From Cordia subcordata (taxonomy: Eukaryota; Streptophyta; Magnoliopsida; Boraginales; Cordiaceae): a DNA stretch of 64,000 bases. The DNA is taken from contig JAPTOF010000024.1 of NCBI GenBank assembly GCA_028554755.1, forward strand, positions 2,480,001 to 2,544,000, read 5' to 3'. Of this stretch, positions 37,976 to 49,268 are shown in pieces; position 1 is the stretch's first letter, and each line of letters starts with the position of its first letter. Below the pieces are notes generated by a model that saw only the letters and a program-made list of their open reading frames with translations, was not told the origin of the DNA and did not search any database. The translations under genes and the position numbers were made by a program.

Positions 37976-39592
37976 CTTAGCGTCCGGCTGACTTCCTTCA
38001 TCCAATTTTTCGTCATTTCGGCCTTTAGTCTTCTCCCTTAGACCCGTGCATGTCCTATCTTCATCACCTTTCATTGTTCAATCTTTATCTTAACCCAAAG
38101 TCACCTGAATCATTGAAAATAAGCTATTAGTGTAGCATTTTATCTCTTAAACTCAATATGCACATTTATTCACACTTAAGCCTATTCCTATCAAAAGTAC
38201 TACACTAATGCATCATTATAAGCATTCAACACCTCTAAAGTATAAGTAAATGGCGATGCAAACACACACCAAATCACAACTCATCACTCATGGATTGTAA
38301 AGCTTGGCTATGGATAGAAGGGTATCTCTCTTTTATCCTAAGTCTAATTATGTTTGATTAGAGCCATGTAGGGTGATTTACTCTTGTATTATGGATGATT
38401 ATTACATTATTGTTATGGGTATTTGATGGATTTATGTATATATGCTTTATGCTTAGGGCTTTCAAGGCTATTTTATATACATGTCTTTGTGTTTGTTAAA
38501 ATGCCTCAATGATGTAGCATATGTATATTGAAGTCTATTATGCTATTAACCATTTCTAAATCATTATGCTAGCATTTTTATGTGTTTGTGTGGTGATTAC
38601 ATGAAGTGGGTATGACTATATACATGTCTATGTGTGTGTTAGCATACTTAATAGCATAAATAGCTTCTATTGCATACATGTCGGGTGCCATTGCTTAAAT
38701 TGGTGTAATCTAAACAAGTCTATGTGTTTAGTAGTAGAATATACTGGTGTATTCTCAAATGCCATGCCCTAGATGTGTTTGCCATACGCTTTAATGTCAA
38801 TTGCCGCTAATTGTGATGCGATCGGTGGTGCACAACTAGTATCTAGCCTAGGTCGAGTCCCCTTTGGCTTTAAATCCAGCCAATAGGAGTCCGAATAGGT
38901 TTAGTTGACCTTAGTTCACTTAGGAAGGCTAGTTAGTCCACCCTAACACCCTAGGTTCATAAGGGCCATGCCGTAGCTCTAAGTGGGCCGAAGCTTAGAG
39001 ACGGACTCGCACCGAGTCCTAGGGCCAGATTGAGGAACTAATTAAAGGACTAAGTGCTAAGGTTAGATCAGTCTACACTCACCTAGAATCTTATTGGCTA
39101 GCCCTAATTCCTAAGTCATAAAGACCACGCCGTACTGTTAGGCATCGCCACCTAGGGATGGACCCACACTGAGGCTTAGGGTACCATTTAGGAGGCTAAT
39201 TATAGGTCTAGATTAGAGCATTTAGTATAATCCATCAAGTAACCCTAGAAAGATATAGTAATCACCATAAACAAGACGTAATCACCTTAGTCCCCCATTT
39301 CTGACGTTTGAATCCCCTTAGATCACTTGATTCCCCCTTCACAAGCATGCATCTTTTATTTCCTTGTCCTTAGTTTAGCTTTACTTTTTCGAGCTCCCTT
39401 TAAACCAAAAATCCCCAAAAAGAGTGCAGTTTAGGTCTTAACGCGTAGCTTTTAAGACGCACTTAGCTTAGGACACCGTACACGTTAGGCCTCCCCGTGG
39501 ATTCGACCCCATACTCGCACACACCGTATTACACCCAAACCGTGCGCTTGCGGGCTATTTAGGCTTGTGCCATTAGATAGCTTATCACTGTG

Positions 39593-40510
39593 AAGAAGAG
39601 TATTGAAACCTTCAAGGACAACATCACCCTGTCCTTTGAAAGATTAAGAATTGAGGTGGAGGTGCTCAAAGGTGATATTTCTTTGTAGAAGACGGTAGTG
39701 AGCAATGGTGGTGTTCCTGCCATCCAGCAAGCCCTTAAGCTTGATCTGCCCAAGCCTCAAACCTTTTTGGGCAACAGAAATGCTAGGGAGCTTGACAATT
39801 TCCTCTAGAACTTGAAGCAATACTTTGCAGCCTCTAATCTGGTGGATGATGCATCTAAATTATGTGCCCTTCTATACCTGACTGACGTTGCAATGTTCTG
39901 GTGGAGACATCGTGTTACCGATGTCGAACGAGGCACTTGCACGTTGGCAACATGAGAAGACTTTAAGAGGGAAATCAAGAGGCATTTTTATCCTGAAAAT
40001 GTAGAATATGAGGCCCGTGAACGATTGCATCGACTGCAACCCAAGGGCAACATTTGGGAATATGTGAAAGAATTTCAAGAGGTAATGCATGAAATCCTTG
40101 ACTTGTCTGATAAAGATGCCTTGTTTTCTTTCCCTGATGGATTACAATCATAGCTGAGGTAAGAGTTGCAAAGACATGGTGTCTAAGACCTTGCTTCCAT
40201 CATAGTTGCTACTGAGAGCCTCATTGAATTTTCTAAGTGAAGGGATCACTCTAAGCCAAAGGGGCCAGTTGCTAACAAGGGAAAAAGTAGGGGAGACAGG
40301 AACAAAGTTAAGGCACCTGTATCTTCTTCCAGCTATAAGACAGGCCAACATAAACCCCCTCACCCCAAGGCCAAGGACCAGAGAGGTAATAGTAGGAAAT
40401 GGGGAGGCAATCATGCCAAACCAAAGATGTATAGATGCTTTCTATGTGGGAGAAAGGACCATCAGATTGGTGAATGTCCTCAAAGGGGAAAGATGGCTTC
40501 TTTGATCTAG
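39593..40510 (+). pseudogene. G2 gag, second part with zinc knuckle
   Basis: The reading continues from 35720 after the solo LTR: KKSIETFKDNITLSFERL, LDLPKPQTFLGNRNARELDNFL, YLTDVAMFWWRHR, FKREIKRHFYPENVEYEARE, then a basic linker and an intact CCHC zinc knuckle CFLCGRKDHQIGEC at 40435-40479. Stops interrupt at positions where tryptophan or glutamine is usual (for example NFL-stop-NLKQYF). The whole gag would be about 380 residues. Confidence 0.88.
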
Positions 40511-40549
40511 CAACAAGAATGCCAACCTTGTAAGGAACAAGAAACACAA

Positions 40550-41187
40550 ATGGGGTCACTTCAATTCCTAAATGCGATAAAGGCTGAGGTGAGGAAACCA
40601 CAAGAACCTCACAAAGGTTCTCTTTGTGTCACTACCAGGATCAAAGGCCAACCATCTAAAGCCTTGGTAGATACGGGAGCCACCAATAATTTCTTGCGGG
40701 CAGATGTTGTGCAAAGGCTAGACTTAAGGATCACAAAGACACAAGGATGATCAAGGCTACTAATTCCAGGGCCGTTCCCATTATTGGAGTTGCTCGAGGT
40801 GTCCGAATTAGAATTGAGGAGTGGCAAGGGCTCGTTAACTTCACTATCATGCCCCTGGATGACTATAACCTTGTGCCAGGCTTGGAATGGCTTGATGAGG
40901 TGCGTGCTTTACTTATACCATTTGGTAAGTCAATTGTGGTGATAGAAAGCTTTTCTTCTTGTACGATGCATATGGAGAGGGAGGGCAAAACTGAAGCCAA
41001 GACCTTGTCAGCTATGCGACTTGTTAAAGGTTTCAAGAGGCATGAGGATACTTACCTTGTGGCCTTAAAAGAGGAAAAGACAGGACTCAATGAAGAGCCA
41101 AACAATCTTCCTCAATCTGTCCAGACCATCCTAAGGGAATTCCATGAAATAATGCCCAAGGAATTGCCCAAGAAGTTGCCTCTATAG
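40550..41187 (+). pseudogene. G2 aspartic protease and linker
   Basis: Protease N-terminal side with ALVDTGATNNFL: the catalytic DTGA at about 40670 is intact. A frameshift near 40748 moves the frame; the rest (IIGVARGVRIRIEEWQGLVNFTIMPL, GLEWLDEV) reads in 40747-41187. It ends in a stop at the place where PKKLPL should run on into the RT, so protease and RT were one polyprotein. Confidence 0.85.
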
Positions 41188-41965
41188 TGGGAAATTGATC
41201 ACAAGATTGAATTGGTTGAAGGTGCTAAGCCTTCTGCCATGGCTCCTTATAGGATGGCACAAACGGAGTTGGCTGAACTTAAGAGGCAATTGCAAGAATT
41301 GCTTGATGCTGAGATGATTAGGCCATCATGCTCTCCATTTGGCACCCCAATGTTATTCCAGAAGAAAACTGATGACTCGTTGCGGATGTGTGTGGATTAT
41401 CGGGCATTGAACAGGATCATCATAAAAAACAAGTACCCCATTCCATATGTTATGGAGTTGTTTGATCAACTTGGAGGTGCCAGGTTCTTCTCCAAAATTG
41501 ACCTACGCTCAGGGTATTGGCAAGTTAGAATTCCAGAGGGTGATAAGCCTAAGACAGCGTGCATGACTAGGTATAATGCTTTTGAATATCTTGTGATGCC
41601 TTTCGGTTTAACAAATGCACCTGCCACTTTTTGCATACTCATGAACAAGGTGTTCCGGCCGTTCTTAGACAAGTTTTTTGTGGTTTATTTGGATGATATA
41701 GTTGTGTATAGTTCTACCTTGGAAGAGCATGTTTGTCATTTGAGATAGGTCTTTCAGAAATTGAAGGAACATGAGCTCTACATTAAACTAGAAAGTTGTA
41801 GCTTTGCCAAGGAAGAGGTGCACTTCCTTGGCCATATTGTGGGTAGAGGCAAAATCAAGATAGATGATGATAAGGTGAAGGCAATTAGAGATTAGGAGCC
41901 GCCTGTTGGAGTGCCTCAACTCAGATCCTTTCTTGGCCTGGCAAACAATTATCGACGGTTCGTCC
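41188..41965 (+). pseudogene. G2 reverse transcriptase (catalytic motif intact)
   Basis: From [10 protein letters not shown] at 41191 through [69 protein letters not shown] to [11 protein letters not shown] at about 41678-41710. The polymerase YLDD is complete. A long open part runs 41212-41748; stops follow at 41746 and about 41894. The thumb end [18 protein letters not shown] is at about 41930. This is the best-preserved enzyme in the window but is not translatable in one piece. Confidence 0.92.
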
Positions 41966-42560
41966 GGGAGTATTCAGCAATTGTAGTGCCATTAACGGAC
42001 TTGCTGAAGAAAAATCGGCCGTGGGCATAGAGTGAAGCATGCTAAACTGCCTTTGAAGCATTGAAGCAAGTAGTCTCGAGAGAGCCAGTCCTTGCTTTGC
42101 CACACTTCCCCAAGGCCTTTTGAGGTATATACTGATGCTTCTGACTTTGCTATTGGAGGGGTGTTGATACAAGACAAGCACCCTATTGCATATGAAAGTC
42201 ACAAACTCAATGACACAGAGCGACAGTATTCTATCCATGAGAAAGAAATGACTACCGTGGTACGTTGTCTTTAGACGTGGCGTCATTATTTGCTTTGGAC
42301 CAGGCTCATGGTGAGGATAGATAATGTGGCTACCAGTTATTTTCAGACGTAAAAGAAACTCACCCCCAAGCAAGCCCCGCGGCAAGGATCCCTGGTAGAG
42401 TTTGATTTCACCATGAAGTACAAGTTGGGGAGGGATAACCGTGTTACCGATGCATTGAGCAAGAAGGCGGAACTTGCTGCCATAAGCCACCCAACTAGCC
42501 TTCTAATTAATAAAATTTGTAAAGGGATAGAGCATGATCCCATGGCCCATGGACTCATAT
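41966..42560 (+). pseudogene. G2 RNase H
   Basis: VVSREPVLALPHFPKAF, then (one frame over) YTDASDFAIGGVLIQ with the first catalytic Asp, LNDTERQYSIHEKEM with the Glu, then KYKLGRDNRVTDALSKK with the last Asp. Stops replace usual Trp or Gln codons. The order RT-RNase H-IN is that of Ty3 elements. Confidence 0.88.
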
Positions 42561-43690
42561 GCCAAGAAAGGCAAGACCTGACGGTTTTGGGTGTAGGATG
42601 GTTTATTGCTCACCAAAAGGGACCGTGTGTTTATACCAAAGTAGGGGAATTTGCGACCGAGAAATTCTGAAGGAATGCCGTGATTCTCTGTGGGCAGGGC
42701 ACCCTGGTATTCATTGGACCATGGCTTTAGTTGAAGATGTTTACTATTGACCAAGGATGTATGATGATGTAGAGACTTATGTGAAAACATGCTTGGTGTA
42801 CCAGTAGGATAAAATTGAGCAAAAGTACCCGGCAGGGCTTCTTCAACCACTGCCAATGCCAGAGCATCCATTTGAGCATGTCACTATGGACTTCATCACT
42901 TGCTTGCCGAAGTCTAAAGGGTATGGCACCATTTTAGTTGTGGTAGACAGGCTATCCAAATATGCCATTTTCATCCCTGCTTCCCAGATGTCACTGCACA
43001 TGAAGCAGCCAAACTTTTCATGAGGTATGTGGTGAAATGGTGGGGTCTGCTAAAGATGATTGTGAGCGACAAAGTCCCCTCGGTTCTGGGAAATTCTGGT
43101 TAGAGTGGTTCAAACATCTTGGCTCTGACTTGGCTTTCTTTACTAGCTTTCACCATCAAACCGATGGGCAAACAGAGTAGGTGAATGCTTTGCTTCAGCT
43201 CTACTTAAGGCACTATGTGAGTGCCAACCAGAAGGATTGGGTTCGACTCTTAGATGTGGCATAATTTTCCTACAACCTCCAAAGGAGTGAGTCCACTGGT
43301 TGGAGTCTTTTTGAGATTGCCACAGGCTGTCAACCGTTGACTCCCTACACGGTCGATTCTATCTATACAGGAAATGCCCCAGCTGTCTATAAATTTGCAA
43401 AGGAATTGCAAGAAGAACGGGACTTGGCTAGGGCGACATTGGTGATGCTGAAGTTGATCCTTTCTCAATTCAAGACCCTATGGACAGTTTACAAAGGGCT
43501 AGTGTGCTGATATGAGGGTCCGTTCAAGGTGGTCAAACGAGTAGGCAAAGTTTCTTACCAACTAAAGCTGCCACCAAAGTTGAAAATCTATCCTGTCTTC
43601 CATGTTAGCTTCCTCAAGCCATATTTTGCTGACCCTGAAGATCTAACTAGAGGAGAATCAAGTCATGCCCCTACTGCTATTGTTACATCC
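42561..43690 (+). pseudogene. G2 integrase (decayed)
   Basis: The zinc-domain region reads ECRDSLWAGHPGIHWT and YVKTCLVYQ; the second cysteine is replaced by tyrosine. The catalytic core starts [30 protein letters not shown] with the first Asp at about 42890. Beyond about 42975 it falls into several frames. Its C-terminal part (VSYQLKLPPKLKIYPVFHVSFLKP) is readable at about 43550-43620. Confidence 0.85.
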
Positions 43691-43891
43691 TTTTACAAGT
43701 AAGTGGATGAAATATTAGCCGACCGAGTCAAAGGAATACGAGGTGTGCCGAGGTGGACGGAATACTTGGTAAAGTGGAAAGATACCCTTAAGCACGAGGT
43801 TTCCTGGAAGCATGAAGATCAGTTGTGGCAATTCAAGAAGCAAATTGAGGAGTTCAAACATACAAAGGCGTCGGGGGTGACGCCGAGTTAA
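43691..43891 (+). pseudogene. G2 chromodomain at the integrase C-terminus
   Basis: DEILADRVKGIRGVPRWTEY followed by LVKWKD, then VSWKHEDQLWQFKKQIEEF, is the chromodomain found at the end of chromovirus integrases, where it directs insertion to particular chromatin. It places G2 among the chromoviruses; the gag type and 0.7-kb LTR suggest the Galadriel clade, but I am not sure. Stop at 43889-43891. Confidence 0.88.
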
Positions 43892-43902
43892 GTAGGGAAG
43901 GG
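43891..43902 (+). other. G2 polypurine tract
   Basis: AGTAGGGAAGGG directly precedes the 3' LTR and would prime plus-strand DNA synthesis. Confidence 0.8.
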
Positions 43903-44611
43903 TGTAACGCATGGCACATTTTGGCACTTCAATTTTTGCCTTGCCAAGATAATAGCCCTGTTTTGGGCCTCAGTTGGCCAATTTTGGTGGAAGCATTGCC
44001 CCTTTTTGTTGCTAATCTCATAGGGGATGTGTAGGCCCATCCTAGTAGCCTTTTAGAAGAATTGGTGCTTGAGTTTTGGAAGGAAAATAGCTATCTCCTA
44101 GCTTACTGCCCAGCCCCTTGCTTGCTGCCGAAGATGTCCCAGCTACTGCCCAAGGAAATGGGAGGGAAAACTAGCTGCCATTTTGTAAATATCTTGTACT
44201 TGTATTTGTACATTTGATATATTGATAGGGGTACACATAGAAAGAGCAAGAAGCTCAATACACAATTGTAAAGAAAACTCTCTCCAAGAGAAATATAGTG
44301 CAATTCTCGCCCAGTTTCTTCTCTACTCTTTTACTAGCATTCTCTAAGCTTGCAAGTCCCTTATTTGTGCTTGGTAATCTTGCTGCAGCCTCCATTTGCT
44401 GTCTACACTTTGCTGGTTCAGTTGCTGCACAGCCAACACCTATTTCATGGGCCTTTCCTTGGTGAAGTGTTAAGGTCGTGCTTGGCTTCCAACACTCCTC
44501 CTTCGTTGCTGATCTCTGGTAGCCTCAGGTGTGCTTGGTTAGGTCCTTTTACTTGGCTAAGTGCCACACGGTGATTGGGTTTTTTGGCCTGAAAACTCTA
44601 ATCCTATGACA
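43903..44611 (+). repeat. G2 chromovirus 3' LTR (709 bp)
   Basis: It begins TGTAACGCATGGCA and ends CTATGACA. It pairs with the 5' LTR at 34614-35319. Differences between the two are mostly C/T and A/G, as expected for methylated DNA. Confidence 0.88.
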
Positions 44612-44629
44612 CTAAGCTCTTATACCAAT
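44612..44629 (-). other. Primer-binding site of a minus-strand copia element
   Basis: On the minus strand ATTGGTATAAGAGCTTAG directly follows the LTR at 44630-46368 and matches the initiator tRNA-Met site with few changes. It shows this LTR is a 5' LTR whose internal region was entered by G2 just past the primer site. Confidence 0.75.
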
Positions 44630-46368
44630 TGTTAAGATTAAGATTGCTATACCATAGTCTATAGATCTTCATGCTTTTGAAAAAAATTAAAGAACATATT
44701 TAATATGGTGGCGGAACAAGCAACAAGAAAGCTATTTTCACACATAAGCACAACTTGATTAAACATATAAGCAAGAAGATGAAGTGATATGCCTTTAAGA
44801 AGTTGAAGATCCAAGTGGGTGGTCTCTTTGCTTTGTAAAAACTCCACCAAAATAGCCTTGTCTTCTTCAATATAATCACCTTTCCAAAGCTAGGATATAT
44901 GATACTATGTAACGAGTAAGCACTTAAGAGAGCTATAATTGAAGATCTATGGAGTAGCATGTGTTATTGGTGTACTAGGTGAAAATTCCTGCGCGTTTAA
45001 AAGAAAAAAAAGCAAGGAGACCCAAGGATGTATTGTCGTTAGCTCACTACTTATAGTACACAATAACCTTAATTGGGTAAGTTCCTAGAAAAAATAAGTT
45101 TTCAACTATACCCTTTCTAGAAATAGAATATGTCTTATGGATAAGATAACCAGGATATTCCTTTCTTTCTCCTACTTGATATCAAAGTCCATAGGTCCTG
45201 CTTGTCCTATTGAGATGCCTATAAATTTAATAAGGAAAAACTTGGATAAAATCATTTTTCCTTCTCTACTAAATTTATATCTCAATAAAGCATCCATATA
45301 ATTAGATGATATCAATAAATTACATCTATTAGAAATATGACTAGTGAAGGGATGAAAAGACATAATTACCCTTCACTCCTAAAATGTCTAAAATGCCCTT
45401 GCCACCATTTTGGCGATATGAAGGCTATTTTGGCCTTGGTCTATTTCCACCAGAAGACCAAAGCTACACTACAAGGATAATCATGGGCTAAGCAAAAACA
45501 GACCACAACAAGTAATCATTGTCTTTGACTACTTGAGTGAAATGACCAAAATACCCCTCTATGTCTACCGGTAGTCAAGGCCGGTGAAAAGGCACCATCA
45601 TCTCGAAGACTACATCTGGAACTTTGGAATCTTTAGTCCAAAGAGTTATCAGCACCTGGTCATGGATCTCTTGATCTAGGGAGCAACCCATAAGCCAAAT
45701 GACTAATATACCCTTGAAAGGCAATATCACTAGATCTAGATCTAGATTTATGATGACCAATAACACAAATCCAATGGGGCATATAGACTCTACTGTTGCA
45801 CATACATGTCCTAATTGATTAGAATACAACACCCAACATACGAGGCAGGCAATCTTATTACTTAAGACTTCTCCTTATGGTACTTCAAAGTACTATATTC
45901 TAACTTTATCAGTTTATGCACATATGCTCAAGATTAAGAGCATCAATCACTCAGAAGCAGTGAGTATCTTGTCCTCTATATATGATGGCATGGGTCCAAA
46001 AGCCATGCTCACGGTGGTCCTGTCTAATGCATAACACACACACACTAGAAGTAACCCTTCAATGACATAGGTATATCACCCTTATTGGGAGAATCGCTTA
46101 TTATACCCTTATTCCAGTAGATGCCCAACACTACCATTGGGCTATGGACATCTTTATGATATATCGAAAAACTAAACTTAGACCTACTTTACATCCAGCT
46201 TCACTACACACCCAAGACATTGGATTATATCATTGGACCATTACACAATGTATCACACATATATACCAGAGATAATATATGTAAGAAGTGCTCATAAGTA
46301 TAAAGAATGATAAAATGTCTAGTTCAATATTCGTGTAAAAGTGATCTTTAGGGCATGCAATCCCAACA
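44630..46368 (-). mobile_element. Copia 5' LTR, minus strand (1739 bp)
   Basis: In sense it begins TGTTGGGATTGCATGCCC (from 46368) and ends ATCTTAACA (44630), followed by the primer site. It belongs to the family of the solo LTR at 18179-19629 and the 3' LTR at 30459-32035. The right flank (46369 on) repeats sequence found at 33807-34070, so this element seems to have landed in the leader of another copy of its own family. Confidence 0.85.
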
Positions 46369-46639
46369 CGAGGGACTTATCAAACTCAAGCCAAAACAAG
46401 ATCCAAGGGTTAGCCAATTTTCAATCCTACTTAGGTGGATATATTGCTATGTGATAGATTGTAATAGCCATATATACAATCAAACATGTATATAAATATT
46501 ACAAAATAAACACCATAGCAAAATTAAATAGTCCCTAATTGATAGCTCCCTGTAAATATGCCTTAGGCACAAAGCCCAAAGTAATCAGAAAAGCAAAAAC
46601 ACTTTAAACAGCTGTAGTCTACCTCTATCGGTCGACTAT
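46369..46639 (-). repeat. Second copy of the copia leader segment
   Basis: It matches 33807-34070: GAGGGACTTATCAAACTCAAG at the start, then ATATTGCTATGTGATAGATTG and GCACAAAGCCCAAAG. It ends at a GGTCGAC word where an LTR fragment begins. Confidence 0.7.
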
Positions 46640-47069
46640 TAAAGAATATATCTAATATGGTGGCAGAACAAGCAATAAAAAAGCTATTTGCACACATAAC
46701 AACAACATGATTAAACACATAAGCAAGAAAATAAAGTGAAATACCTTCAAAAAGTTGAAGATCTAAGTAAGTGGTCCTCTACCCAGATAGCCTCTTAATT
46801 AGTCTTCTTCACTATAATCACTTTTCCAAAGCTAGGATATGTGATGCTATGTAGTGGGGAAGCACCTAGGAGAGCTATAATTGAAGATCTATGGAGTAGT
46901 GTGTGTTCTTGATGTATTAGGTGAAAATTCCTGCACACCTTTATGAAATAGGCAAAGAGACTCAAGGGTGTATTGTTGTTAGCTTACTATTTAAAGTGCA
47001 CAATAGTCCTAATTGGGTAAGTTCCTAGAAACAATAAAGTTCCAACTATATCCTTTCTAGAAATGGAAT
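46640..47069 (-). mobile_element. Copia LTR fragment (middle-to-3' part)
   Basis: It matches the first 500 bp of 30459-32035 (AAGAATATATCTAATATGGTGGC through CTTTCTAGAAATGGAATAG). It is cut on the left (no LTR end or primer site) and on the right by the Athila element G3. It is probably the other half of the LTR piece at 58158-58364. Confidence 0.75.
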
Positions 47070-47598
47070 AGGAGGTGAAAAGGGGTTATAAGATTATCAA
47101 AATGGGTTGAAAAAGTGCTTAAATACAACTAAATTTTCAACAAGTTGGGGGCCTTGGCCGGTCGACAGGCCTAGCACATAGGTCAATCAGCTTAAATACT
47201 TTAGCTTCTGATTTGCCCGATCAACCAGGCTGGTTGACTGGCCTGGGACAAGGGTCGACTAGCCAGGTCAGAGCCTTGGCCAATTTTGCTCGCGTTGATC
47301 CCGTTTTGCTGTGGTTGTACTTTTCTTTGCCCGATTCCCTTCAAAAGCTTCTTTTATGCTTCTCCCACATCCTAATCATCTTGAGCTTGACTCCAACATC
47401 AAAACCCCATCGATTCAAGAACATGAGAAATAAGCATGCATTATTGTAGCATTTACCTTTAAACTCAACTATGTACAATTGTATGTGCTTAGGCTAATCT
47501 CCTAGCATAAACACTATACTAATGCATCTCTTAAAGTTCAAAACACCTCATAAACATAAACAAATAACAATGCAAACACATAAAAACATAACACATCA
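47070..47598 (-). repeat. G3 Athila 3' LTR, truncated
   Basis: In sense it begins TGATGTGTTATG at 47598, directly behind a polypurine tract. It contains the U3 motif cluster (GGCCGGTCGACAGGCC and relatives, about 47155-47275) and a TATTTAAG word near 47112. It stops at 47070, so the R-U5 part with hairpins is lost. It proves that the solo LTRs of this type belong to an Athila-like family. Confidence 0.85.
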
Positions 47599-47625
47599 AC
47601 ACCCCCAAACCTTCTCCTTGTTTGT
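47599..47625 (-). other. G3 polypurine tract
   Basis: On the minus strand AAGGAGAAGGTTTGGGGGTGT directly precedes the 3' LTR and would prime plus-strand synthesis. Confidence 0.8.
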
Positions 47626-49268
47626 CCCTAAGCAACTAATCTTAAGTTTATTTCTAAAGTCAATCAAAGGGTTACCTAAGGGATTGACTAGCTATCATGG
47701 TTACCTAAGAAGCATGAAGAGGGCATTCCTATTGTGGAGAGATCCCCAAGCATCTTTAGATCCTTCCTCTATACATAAAAGGCCTCGTACCTCATAGGAA
47801 CTTCTCGAGTAGCCAAACCACCACAATCCTAGGATTCCAGCACACATACTCGGAATGTTGATATTTTGTGCCTCCTTGACTAACATGGACTCCTCAACAT
47901 GCAAAAAGCCTCAAAGACAAAAAGAGAGAGAATATATAAACACAATGGCTTATAAAAGCCTTATTCACATATCTACAAAGAGGATAGGTTGTGCTATGTT
48001 GACATTGTGTCGCTTAGATACTTATTAACAAAAATTTTTGATGCTTTTGGATTTTTCTCTTTTTTATTTTTTGTTTTTCAAATTTTCAATCTCTTTGATG
48101 GTTTTTGCACCTTTTTTCCCTTTTTCTGGATTTTTCATTCCTTGCATTTTGTTTACATAAAAGAAAAGAAAAAGAAAGGCTAACTCACATAAACAAGAAC
48201 CAATGAAGGAAATGGCACTCATATCAATAACCCTTTTTCAGCACTCTTTCCTACCAAGCCATGGGATGGCTATAATGGGCATTCTTAAAGGTATTTACTC
48301 CCCATAACTTTGAAGGACATCCCTTCCAAGAGCTAGTTTTCAATCCATTCCATTCATTTCCCACAATGTAACTCATATTCACTAATCAATTGAGTCAATC
48401 ACAATAGCTAACACAATGATCAATTAAGAAATAAACGACTTTATATGCATCAAAAATTAAAAATAAAAAAATTGACCATTTTAAGAACATAATGCAATCT
48501 ACCATGAAAAAGCATAAAACAATAAGAAGCATAGAACTGTAAGACCAAACCCTGACACCCCTAAACCTAGACTTGCTTGTCTTCAAGCAAATAGAACAAA
48601 GCATTAAACAAGCAAATTAGTAATACCAAGTATGTAAGAGTGGTAGGGATGGGGTAGATAGTTAGGGAACAAGTGGAGAAAGGATAGATAGAACCTTGCA
48701 TTGTTTCCAAAGCTCTCCATTGCAAATGGTGATTCAATCAACTACTAACCCTGTGACTTACAAACCATAAACACTCACAAGGAACAAAGTTAATAACATT
48801 GCCTATGCAAACTTGCATTGGCATATGCAATAATAAGCAATGGTGTATCTTAAAAAGGGATTAGGATTCAACACTTTAGTGTGGGTGAAAAGCAAAGGAT
48901 TGAAACAAATGAAAGGAAAAGAAAACAAGAAGTAAAAAATTGCAAAATTTAACCTAGGTTGCCTCTTTATAGCACTAATAACCACACTGTCAGCCAGGTG
49001 ATCACCAACTCTTTATCGACCTCCATAGATGAGGTCCCGAAGCACTATAGTCTCCACATAAACCATTCTTGGATCATATGCATGCTTCAGGCGTTGCCTG
49101 CTCATTCTCAACTCTCAGCTATCTTTCAGATCCTTGATCTTGATTACTCCAGAAATGTAGACAACCAATACCTCGAACAGATCATCCCATCGTGTCTTGA
49201 GTTTACTTGGAAAGTGCTTCAAACATGAGTTAAATAGCCAAACTTTATCTTAGAGAGAGAAAATGATT
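47626..49268 (-). other. G3 3' non-coding (env position) region
   Basis: Between integrase and 3' LTR Athila elements often have an env-like ORF. Here no ORF of that kind survives; all frames are short. A second polypurine-tract-like sequence lies at about 48555-48590, similar to the one at 47599-47625. Confidence 0.5.

Larger units (their letters stand above)
36534..38286 (-). mobile_element. Solo Athila-type LTR nested in reverse inside another
   Basis: Read on plus it starts TGATGTCTTC and ends CAACTCATCA, with perfect CTCAT duplications (36529-36533 and 38287-38291). The outer LTR reading resumes at GGATTGTAAAG. The U5 tail is at the left (CCCGCAAGCGAACGGATCG at about 36567), hairpins at 37028-37110, and the TATA box CTATAAATAAAG (minus, about 37773-37784) is preceded in sense by a dense palindrome cluster at 37795-37975. 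Confidence 0.93.
35721..39587 (+). mobile_element. Solo Athila-type LTR inside G2 gag (itself interrupted)
   Basis: It starts TGATATGTTTGC and ends AGCTTATCA, flanked by perfect CTGTG duplications (35716-35720 and 39588-39592). Removing the nested LTR at 36534-38286 with its 5-bp duplication leaves 2109 bp. A promoter motif cluster (GTCGATCGAC palindrome at 36315-36324) precedes CTATTTAAG at about 36358. One hairpin is at 38864-38883. The U5 tail GATTCGACCCCATACTCGCACACAC lies at about 39500, and CGTGCGCTTGCGGG follows. Confidence 0.92.

Noticed and set aside
41921..42490. 189-codon minus-strand open frame
   Set aside because: It is the antisense shadow of G2 RT and RNase H, whose sense strand carries the clear motifs.
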